A stretch of 64,000 nt of DNA from Sphingobium xanthum. Its GTDB lineage: Bacteria > Pseudomonadota > Alphaproteobacteria > Sphingomonadales > Sphingomonadaceae. The notes beneath the pieces were generated by a model. The model was given only the letters and a program-made list of their open reading frames with translations, was not told where the DNA came from and did not search any database. Where the stretch lies: assembly GCF_019737615.1 (NCBI RefSeq), contig NZ_JAHKKS010000007.1:62001-126000 (forward strand). The letters run 5' to 3'. Shown one piece after another: positions 1 to 8,741 of this stretch; position 1 is the stretch's first letter, and the number at the start of each line of letters is the position of its first letter. The translations under genes were made by a program, and so were the position numbers.

Positions 1-835
1 CTATTGGGCCGCGCAGGGTTGCGTGATCCTGCAGCCGTTCGACATGCGCGTGGGCGCCGGCACCTTCCATCCCGCCACGACCTTGCGCAGCCTCGGGCCC
101 GATCCGTGGAATTGCGCCTATGTCCAGCCTTCGCGCCGCCCGACGGACGGCCGCTATGGCGAGAATCCCAACCGGCTCCAGCACTATTACCAGTATCAGG
201 TGATCATGAAGCCGAGCCCGCCGGATCTGCAGGAACTGTATCTCGGCTCGCTGGCGGCGATCGGCATCGATCCGCTGCTGCACGACATCCGCTTCGTCGA
301 GGATGACTGGGAAAGTCCGACCTTGGGCGCCTGGGGGCTGGGCTGGGAAGTCTGGTGCGACGGCATGGAAGTGACGCAGTTCACCTATTTCCAGCAGATG
401 GGCGGCTTCGACTGCAAGCCGGTCGCGGGCGAGCTGACTTACGGGCTCGAGCGCCTCGCCATGTATATTCAGGGCGTCGACAGCGTGTATGATCTCGTCT
501 TCAACGAGGCGGTCGGCAATCGCCCGGCGGTGACCTATGGCGACGTGTTCCTCGCCAACGAGCAGCAGATGTCCAAGTGGAACTTCGAGGTGGCCGACAC
601 CGAGAAGCTGTTCCGCTGGTTCAAGGATTGCGAGGCCGAGTGCCAGGCCAGCATCGCCGCGAACGTGCCGCTCGCCGCCTATGAGCAGGCGATCGAGGCC
701 AGCCATGTGTTCAACCTGCTCCAGGCGCGGGGCGTCATCAGCGTGCAGGAGCGCGCGAGCTACATCGGCCGCGTGCGCGACATGGCGAAGGGCAGCTGCG
801 AAGCCTGGATGAAGCATAACGGGTGGGCGGAATGA
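1..835 (+). CDS. glyQ: Glycyl-tRNA synthetase alpha subunit (5' end outside the window)
   Basis: This is the alpha chain of the bacterial alpha2-beta2 glycyl-tRNA synthetase, which activates glycine with ATP. The frame is open from the first bases and opens with [15 protein letters not shown], a hallmark of the family close to its N-terminus, so only about 15 residues are missing. Further recognisable stretches are [26 protein letters not shown] and [13 protein letters not shown]. The 277 visible residues agree with the usual size of about 290 to 300. The stop codon at 833-835 overlaps the ATG of glyS, so the two subunits are translationally coupled. Confidence 0.97.
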   Translation, partial: YWAAQGCVILQPFDMRVGAGTFHPATTLRSLGPDPWNCAYVQPSRRPTDGRYGENPNRLQHYYQYQVIMKPSPPDLQELYLGSLAAIGIDPLLHDIRFVEDDWESPTLGAWGLGWEVWCDGMEVTQFTYFQQMGGFDCKPVAGELTYGLERLAMYIQGVDSVYDLVFNEAVGNRPAVTYGDVFLANEQQMSKWNFEVADTEKLFRWFKDCEAECQASIAANVPLAAYEQAIEASHVFNLLQARGVISVQERASYIGRVRDMAKGSCEAWMKHNGWAE

Positions 836-3150
836 GCGCCGATTTCCTTCTCGAACTGCGCTGTGAGGAAATCCCGGCGCGCATGCAGGCCAAGGCCAGC
901 GAGGATCTCGCGCGGCTGTTCACGGAGAAGCTCGCCGAGGCCGGCGTCCAGGCGGAGAAGCTCACCAGCTATGTGACGCCAAGGCGGCTTGCGCTGATCG
1001 CGCACGGTCTGCCGCTGGCGACCGAAGCCGTGAGCGAGGAGTTCAAAGGCCCGCGCACCTCCGCGCCGGAGCAGGCGCTCGAGGGCTTCCTGCGCAAGAC
1101 GGGCCTGACCAAGGATCAGCTTGAGGATCGTGACGGCGTATGGTTCGCCGTGGTCGAGAAGCCGGGCCGTGCGACTGCGCAGGTGCTGGCCGATGCCATT
1201 CCGGCGATCGTGCGCGCTTTCCCCTGGCCCAAGTCGATGCGCTGGGGCGAAGCCAGCCTTTCGACCGAGAGCCTGCGCTGGGTGCGTCCGTTGCAGGGCA
1301 TCGTGGCGCTGCTGGGCGAGGATGTCGTGCCGTTCGCGATCGAGGGCATCGATGCCGACCGCATCACGGCGGGGCACCGCTTCCATTTCGAAGGGCGGAT
1401 CGCGATCCAGAGCGCGGCGAGCTATGCCGATCAGCTTCGCTCGGCGCATGTCATCGTCGATCAGGAAGAGCGCAAGCGGCTTATCGAGGAGCGGGCCAAT
1501 GCGCTCGCGGCCGATGCCGGGCTGGCGCTGATCCCCGACGCCGGGCTGGTCGCGGAGAATGCCGGGCTGACCGAATGGCCGGTGCCCTTGTTGGGTCGGT
1601 TTGATCCGGCGTTTCTTGAGGTGCCGCCTGAAGTTATCCAGCTTACGCTGCGGATAAACCAGAAATATTTCGTTCTGCGCGACAAGACCGGCGCGCTCGC
1701 CAACGCCTTCATCTGCACGGCGAATATCGAGGCTATCGACGGCGGCAAGGCCATCGTCGAGGGCAATGGCAAGGTGCTGGCCGCCCGCCTCTCCGATGCC
1801 CGCTTCTTCTGGGAGCAGGACAAGAAGACGAAGCTCGAGGATCACGCGAAGAAGCTGGAGCGGATCACGTTCCACGAGAAGCTGGGCAAGGTGACCGATA
1901 AGGTCGAGCGTGTCGCGAAGCTTGCGCGCTGGCTGGTGGAAGAGGGCATCGTAAAATCCTCCCCGGAACGGGGAGGGGGACCGGCCGCGGCAGCGGACGG
2001 TGGAGGGGGCGCGCGTCGAAGCGCTTCCGATCCGGCGGTTGTCGCGCCAGCCAACCCCCTCCACCATCCTGCGGATGGTCCCCCTCCCCCTCCCCGTGCC
2101 GGGGAGGATTTGGCCGATCTCGCCGAGCTGGCCGCGCGCCTCGCCAAGGCCGATCTCGTCACCGAGATGGTCGGTGAGTTCCCCGAGCTTCAGGGCTTGA
2201 TGGGCGGCTATTATGCGCGGGCCGAGGGTCTGCCGGATGCGGTCGCCGATGCCATTCGCGATCACTACAAGCCGGTCGGGCAGGGGGATGACGTTCCGAC
2301 AGCGCCCGTGACGGTGGCGGTGTCGCTGGCCGACAAGCTCGATACATTGCTCAGCTTCTTTGCAATTGGCGAGATGCCAACCGGTTCGCGCGATCCGTTC
2401 GCTCTTCGACGGGCTGCTTTGGGCACTTTGTCCCTGCTGACCGAAAATCAAATACGTTTGTCCCTGAGCAGGATTATCAAATTTTTCGTTGGAACCTCGA
2501 AACAAGAAACGGGCGCTTCCGAAGTCGATGCTGTTTGGGCGTATGCTCGTTTGTCGAACGCGACGATCGAGTTCTTCGCTGACCGCCTCAAAGTCCAGCA
2601 GCGCGAGGCCGGCGTTCGCCACGACCTGATTGATGCGGTCTTCGCCCTCGGCGGCGAGGACGATCTTGTCCGCCTGCTAGCCTGTGTGAAGGCGCTCCAA
2701 ACTTTCATCACCACCGACGACGGCACCAACCTGCTCGCCGGTTACAAGCGTGCGGTCAATATCCTCAAGAAGGAGCGGCCCGACACCGTGAAGCTGGAGA
2801 GCGATGCGGGCGAGGAAGACACGGGTGCGGCGCTCACTGATCCGGCGGTTGCCGAGGCGATGCGGGTGCATGAGGCGCTGCCGCTGAGCTACACCCTCGA
2901 GCCTGCCGAAGCCGCACTCATCGCCGCGCTGGATCAGGCCGAGCCGCGTGCCGTAGCGGCCATCGAGGCCGAGGATTTCGAAGGCGCGATGGCGGCGCTG
3001 GCGACCTTGCGGGCGCCGATCGATGCCTTCTTCGATGGTGTGACGGTTAATGATAGCGATGAAGTGAAGCGGGAATCGCGGTTAAACCTGTTGACCAGAA
3101 TTCGTGCTGCGATGCACAAAGTCGCGGATTTTTCCGAGATCCAGGGGTAG
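832..3150 (+). CDS. glyS: Glycyl-tRNA synthetase beta subunit, with an in-frame palindromic-repeat insertion
   Basis: The beta chain carries the tRNA-recognition domains of the tetrameric glycyl-tRNA synthetase. The ATG at 832 overlaps the glyQ stop (ATGA), which decides the start over a GTG nine bases upstream. The protein is 772 residues, longer than the roughly 690 of Escherichia coli GlyS. Family blocks flank the middle: [13 protein letters not shown] at the N-terminus, [32 protein letters not shown] and [11 protein letters not shown]. Between residues about 375 and 427 the sequence becomes low-complexity Gly/Pro/Ala and is encoded by a palindromic repeat (separate entry). Around residues 503-583 codon use is clearly more A+T-rich than in the rest of the gene. 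Confidence 0.97.
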   Translation: MSADFLLELRCEEIPARMQAKASEDLARLFTEKLAEAGVQAEKLTSYVTPRRLALIAHGLPLATEAVSEEFKGPRTSAPEQALEGFLRKTGLTKDQLEDRDGVWFAVVEKPGRATAQVLADAIPAIVRAFPWPKSMRWGEASLSTESLRWVRPLQGIVALLGEDVVPFAIEGIDADRITAGHRFHFEGRIAIQSAASYADQLRSAHVIVDQEERKRLIEERANALAADAGLALIPDAGLVAENAGLTEWPVPLLGRFDPAFLEVPPEVIQLTLRINQKYFVLRDKTGALANAFICTANIEAIDGGKAIVEGNGKVLAARLSDARFFWEQDKKTKLEDHAKKLERITFHEKLGKVTDKVERVAKLARWLVEEGIVKSSPERGGGPAAAADGGGGARRSASDPAVVAPANPLHHPADGPPPPPRAGEDLADLAELAARLAKADLVTEMVGEFPELQGLMGGYYARAEGLPDAVADAIRDHYKPVGQGDDVPTAPVTVAVSLADKLDTLLSFFAIGEMPTGSRDPFALRRAALGTLSLLTENQIRLSLSRIIKFFVGTSKQETGASEVDAVWAYARLSNATIEFFADRLKVQQREAGVRHDLIDAVFALGGEDDLVRLLACVKALQTFITTDDGTNLLAGYKRAVNILKKERPDTVKLESDAGEEDTGAALTDPAVAEAMRVHEALPLSYTLEPAEAALIAALDQAEPRAVAAIEAEDFEGAMAALATLRAPIDAFFDGVTVNDSDEVKRESRLNLLTRIRAAMHKVADFSEIQG
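1954..2111. repeat. Palindromic intergenic-type repeat inserted in frame within glyS
   Basis: The two ends are inverted copies. The left end reads AAATCCTCCCCGGAACGGGG and the right end, reverse-complemented, reads AAATCCTCCCCGGCACGGGG. Both continue inward through GGGGGACC and a GGTGGAGGGGG block about 30 bases further in. The whole is about 158 bp and stays open in the glyS frame, adding roughly 52 residues between the ARWLVEEG helix and the [18 protein letters not shown] segment. Its architecture is that of a REP/palindromic mobile repeat rather than of glyS coding sequence. Confidence 0.85.
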
Positions 3151-3249
3151 GGTTCTCATAGCAAGCGTGCGTGTCCTCTAACCGGGGCGACATTTTCGGT
3201 CGTCTGGATACGCTAAATCGACGTGTCGAAAGGCTGGGTGGAACGTCTG

Positions 3250-5909
<2,660 letters not shown>

Positions 5910-5913
<4 letters not shown>

Positions 5914-6410
5914 TCCTGCTCGCCGCGCTGCTGCAAAGCGGCGGCGTGGTGGAACTGGATGCAGAACTTCTGGCCGCGAACAGCGCGACGGTGGTGCTGC
6001 AGAAGCGCTGCGCCGTGCCGATCCGTGCCGAGGTCGATCGCACGGCCGACAAGCCTGCCGATGCGGACGTGCGTGCGGATCTGGGCGCGGGCGATGGGAC
6101 GAAGCTCGTCTATCGGCTCGTCCGGCTCAAATGCGGCGATGTCGTCTATTCGCGCGCCGAGAACTGGTATCGGCCGGACCGGCTGACGGGCGATATGAAC
6201 ACGACGCTGCTGTCGGGCGATACGCCTTTCGGTGTCGTCGTCAGGCCGCTCTCGCCGACCCGCCGCACGCTGTCGCGGGCCATCGCTCTCGAAGAGGGCT
6301 TGGTCCTGCGCCATCGTGCGGTCGTGCTCTCCGGCGACGGCACGCCACTGGCCGAAGTGGTGGAAAGCTACACGGAGGCGCTTCCGCTGGCGGTTCCGGC
6401 ATCGCACTGA
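5910..6410 (+). CDS. Small protein coupled to ppdK, possible chorismate-lyase/UTRA-like fold
   Basis: This 166-residue protein starts at an ATG overlapping the ppdK stop (ATGA), so it is probably translated from the ppdK message. I do not recognise a named family. The C-terminal half (ENWYRPDRL, TPFGVVVRPL, RRTLSRAIALEEG, LRHRAVVLSGDGTPLAEVVESY) resembles the alternating pattern of the chorismate lyase/UTRA fold, where a conserved Arg and a terminal beta strand line a small-acid pocket. That resemblance is inference only. The N-terminus is mildly hydrophobic but is not a clear signal peptide. No catalytic role can be assigned. Confidence 0.7.
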
Positions 6411-6450
6411 CCCAAGTTCGGCGCGCGTCGCGATGAGGCCAAAAAAGGGG

Positions 6451-6479
6451 TTGCCATGCCGTGCCCCCGGGACTATCTG
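6451..6479 (+). promoter_or_regulatory. Sigma-70-type promoter of tRNA-Arg(ACG)
   Basis: A TTGCCA hexamer at 6451-6456 and a TATCTG hexamer at 6474-6479 are separated by exactly 17 bp, about 40 bp upstream of the tRNA. The flanking GGGG-TTGCCA context is common for strong stable-RNA promoters in alphaproteobacteria. Confidence 0.6.
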
Positions 6480-6520
6480 CGCCTCTCCTAAGCCGCCCCG
6501 GCGGCCTGAAATTGGCTCAA

Positions 6521-6597
6521 GCACCCGTAGCTCAGCTGGATAGAGCATCAGACTACGAATCTGAGGGTCGGACGTTCGAATCGTTCCGGGTGCGCCA
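6521..6597 (+). tRNA. tRNA-Arg (anticodon ACG)
   Basis: The 77-nt sequence folds as a tRNA. The acceptor strand GCACCCG pairs with CGGGTGC, the D arm is AGCTCAGCTGGATAGAGC, and the anticodon stem TCAGA/TCTGA closes the loop CTACGAA with anticodon ACG at 6555-6557. The T arm is GTTCGAATC, and CCA is encoded at 6595-6597. The 3' end is the left copy of a 15-bp direct repeat, so this tRNA serves as an integration site. Confidence 0.97.
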
Positions 6598-6600
6598 TTT
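6586..6600 (+). repeat. Left attachment-site core at the tRNA-Arg 3' end
   Basis: The 15 bases CCGGGTGCGCCATTT run from the acceptor stem through the CCA and three further bases. They recur exactly at 7809-7823. Duplication of a tRNA 3' end is the standard trace of tyrosine-recombinase integration. Here the tRNA remains intact on the left side. Confidence 0.8.
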
Positions 6601-6629
6601 CTTCCGCAGTTTTCCGCGGGTTTCGAGGG

Positions 6630-6655
6630 GTGTGCCAACCTGCATATTGGCACAC
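6630..6655. repeat. Inverted repeat of GTGTGCCAA next to the left attachment site
   Basis: The arms GTGTGCCAA (6630-6638) and TTGGCACAC (6647-6655) are perfectly complementary around an 8-base spacer, about 30 bp inside the left att core. The same motif occurs at 7677-7684 (TTGGCACA) and at 7744-7752 (GTGTGCCAA) near the right att core. This layout resembles integrase arm-type sites, which is an inference. Confidence 0.7.
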
Positions 6656-6724
6656 TTGCTCTCGTTAAAGCGACAATTCCGAAGCGCACTTTTACCGCCA
6701 TTCGAGACGGGGCTGCATTGCTTT

Positions 6725-7618
6725 TTACCCGTGCGTGTTGGCGGATTCCTGCGGATTAAGTACCTCCCCGAGAATGAGGTATCGATAGACGTCACGTAGG
6801 CTATTCCGCAGCATGAAGAAGTCTGAATGACTCGTTGGAGCGAAGACGAAAGTGCCGAACCGACTTTTAGGATGCATGGTTCTGATTCTGTCGTCGTAGA
6901 ACTCCTCAAAATACCTCATGCCGCTTTGCTCTTCACCGAACACCTCATGGATATGAGCACCTGCGTCATGTGCGCTGGGATTGCTGAGCCCTCGGCTTTG
7001 TAGGATGTGATCGATGAGAGACTTTGATGCGTCCAGAGAAATGTATAGGCAATAGTGCGCTTCTTCGCTGAAATGGCGATGGCGCGAAAGCATGGCCGCT
7101 TTCAAAAATGTCGACAGCCCTCGAAGAAGAAGATGGTCGCTAAGTTTGATTGCCTGGAATATTCTATCCTGGATGACGAGAGGGATCCCGTCCGGCCGGC
7201 AGGTATATTCGTTTGGCGGTAACGGAGGATCGATAGATTCTGCTCGAAGCGTTAACATCCACTCACGCAAAGAGAGCTCGATCTCTGTCAGCGTTCTGGG
7301 ATCCGTCAGATCGGGCTTGTGCTGAATTCGCAAGCTGGTGTGATGAGGATATAGTGTAACAGAGCCGTGTTCGGCTCCCACAGCCAATGCATGTGATGCT
7401 AGCAGTCGAACTTCCTCTGGTTTGATTTCATCATGTTCGGAATAGAACTCTCCGTCGAAGCTCATCTCATCAAAGTGGCATGCAATGAAAATGAGGTCTG
7501 GACGGACCACATAAGAAGCAGACTCACTAAGGGTCGACATCTGCCAATAATAACCGCCTGGAAGTAGGGGGCGAATAACGGTGCCGGCAGAGATCGTTTC
7601 GCGCTTCTTCAGGTCCAT
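6725..7618 (-). CDS. Unknown protein, sole cargo of the tRNA-Arg mini-island
   Basis: This 297-residue protein has a mixed alpha/beta N-terminal part and a more helical C-terminal part. I do not recognise a family. Conserved-looking C-terminal segments are YFEEFYDDRIRTMHPKSRFG and DFFMLRNSLRDVYRYLI. The second loosely recalls the last helix of HEPN-type proteins, although a clear R-x4-6-H motif is not evident. I chose the ATG at 7618 because GGAAGG lies seven bases upstream, and the in-frame codons before it lack such a site. Base composition is close to even, with many A/T-ending codons, unlike the surrounding G+C-rich genes. The gene sits between two copies of the tRNA 3' end, which points to horizontal acquisition. 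Confidence 0.8.
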   Translation of the reverse strand: MDLKKRETISAGTVIRPLLPGGYYWQMSTLSESASYVVRPDLIFIACHFDEMSFDGEFYSEHDEIKPEEVRLLASHALAVGAEHGSVTLYPHHTSLRIQHKPDLTDPRTLTEIELSLREWMLTLRAESIDPPLPPNEYTCRPDGIPLVIQDRIFQAIKLSDHLLLRGLSTFLKAAMLSRHRHFSEEAHYCLYISLDASKSLIDHILQSRGLSNPSAHDAGAHIHEVFGEEQSGMRYFEEFYDDRIRTMHPKSRFGTFVFAPTSHSDFFMLRNSLRDVYRYLILGEVLNPQESANTHG

Positions 7619-7996
7619 AATGCAACCTTCCAGTTCCCCAAGAGCCACCCGGTTTCGTCGCTACCGTGGCACGGTGTTGGCACAGTTAATCCGTCTAACG
7701 AGAATGGTATGCCAGACTGCGCCAAGTCATGGCGTACACTCATGTGTGCCAATGGCACTCCTAGCATCACACGGGCCAAACCGGCAGAAATGTGGGACTC
7801 TGTTGGCGCCGGGTGCGCCATTTTCCACTTTCTCGTACAATTCGCCGTCAGACTGTGATGCGTCTGATGATCACGCGACAAGCCGCGTTCATCCTGAGCG
7901 GCGGCGACGAGCATCGCTGCTGACGCGAAACCTTTGCCAATGCACGCGGATGCTGAGCGAAGGCCGCGTCCGCGCCCGCGTGCATTCGAGTTCAAA
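7619..7996. other. Non-coding right end of the mini-island and old tRNA downstream region
   Basis: I see no gene in this 378-bp stretch. It should hold the promoter of the leftward cargo gene. It also contains two copies of the TTGGCACA/GTGTGCCAA motif (7677-7684 and 7744-7752) and the right attachment core at 7809-7823. Beyond the core is sequence that presumably followed the tRNA before insertion, including a short CAGAC/GTCTG hairpin near 7850. No integrase remnant is recognisable. Confidence 0.6.
7809..7823 (+). repeat. Right attachment-site core (copy of the tRNA-Arg 3' end)
   Basis: This is an exact 15-base copy of 6586-6600. The match ends abruptly on both sides: the upstream base is G instead of T, and the downstream base is T instead of C. 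The spacing between copies gives an element of about 1.22 kb. Confidence 0.78.
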
Positions 7997-8491
7997 TCAC
8001 CGACGGATAATCAGCGAATCCGGCCTCTTCCGCGGCACCCACTCGCCCCGACCGGGGAAGTTCTTCAGTACCTCGCCATCCCACAGGCGCACGGTGCGTC
8101 GGTGGAAGAGCCATTTGCCGTCGGCGCTCTTCACCGCGTGGTCGTCATACCAGCCGGTGAAGCGCAGCAGATAGGGCGGCTCGCCCTCGCATTCAGTGAC
8201 GAAAGCGAAGCTGCGCATCTTCACCGAGCCGTCCTCCTGCGGCATATATTGAGTCTGCGTCACATGATGCTGGCGACCGGGAAAACCGGCAGCATTGCGA
8301 TAATGCTCGGCGATGCCGCGAATGCCCTCATGGCCTTCCCAGATGTCGGGATCGTCGAAGACCTCCTCCACCATGCGCGCGTCCGGCGTGAAGCAGGCGA
8401 CCAGCGCGTCAACATCGCCGGTGTCCAGCGCCCAGCTATAGTTGGCGATAAGGTCCTGCAGGCCGAGCCTGTCTTCGATCTTCAAGGTCAC
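7997..8491 (-). CDS. SnoaL/NTF2-like domain protein
   Basis: This 164-residue protein is a single NTF2-fold (SnoaL-like) domain. It begins with the typical IEDRLGLQDLIANYSWALDTGDVDALVACFTPDA helix-strand pattern and continues with GIRGIAEHYR, QHHVTQTQY and WLFHRRTVRLWDGE. Members include small hydrolases, isomerases and ring-hydroxylating dioxygenase beta subunits, but no substrate can be inferred here. The start is a GTG at 8491 preceded by a purine-rich GAGGAGAGAGAG stretch. It stands alone, just outside the tRNA mini-island, with G+C-rich codon use like the core genes. Confidence 0.85.
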   Translation of the reverse strand: MTLKIEDRLGLQDLIANYSWALDTGDVDALVACFTPDARMVEEVFDDPDIWEGHEGIRGIAEHYRNAAGFPGRQHHVTQTQYMPQEDGSVKMRSFAFVTECEGEPPYLLRFTGWYDDHAVKSADGKWLFHRRTVRLWDGEVLKNFPGRGEWVPRKRPDSLIIRR

Positions 8492-8741
8492 TTCTCTCTC
8501 TCCTCGTCGTCATGAGACGTCGTTGTGCCGGGGCAGGCTTACGACAATTTGATACAGTTTCAATCATTGCCCACCGCCTCAATTCGATGCAAATGGCTCG
8601 CAATAACAGCTTGCCGGTGCCCTCCGGCGCTCAATCCGCATGAAGAATTGGCGTGGAGACCATGACATTGCCAGTCAGGGAAATGACAGCTTCAAGCCGC
8701 TAATCTCAAGTGGATTCAGTCAACGAACACGAAATGGACAG

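Noticed and set aside
760..2622. A 620-codon frame antisense to glyS
   Set aside because: Same G+C-driven artefact; glyS on the plus strand is certain.
7666..7681. A TGGCACG...TTGGC sequence resembling a sigma-54 promoter
   Set aside because: The -12 element reads TTGG rather than TTGC, it points away from the cargo gene, and it overlaps the repeated TTGGCACA motif.
7609..7995. A 128-codon minus-strand frame across the right end of the mini-island, considered as an integrase remnant
   Set aside because: No tyrosine-recombinase motif (no R..HxxR..Y pattern) is visible and it spans the att core.
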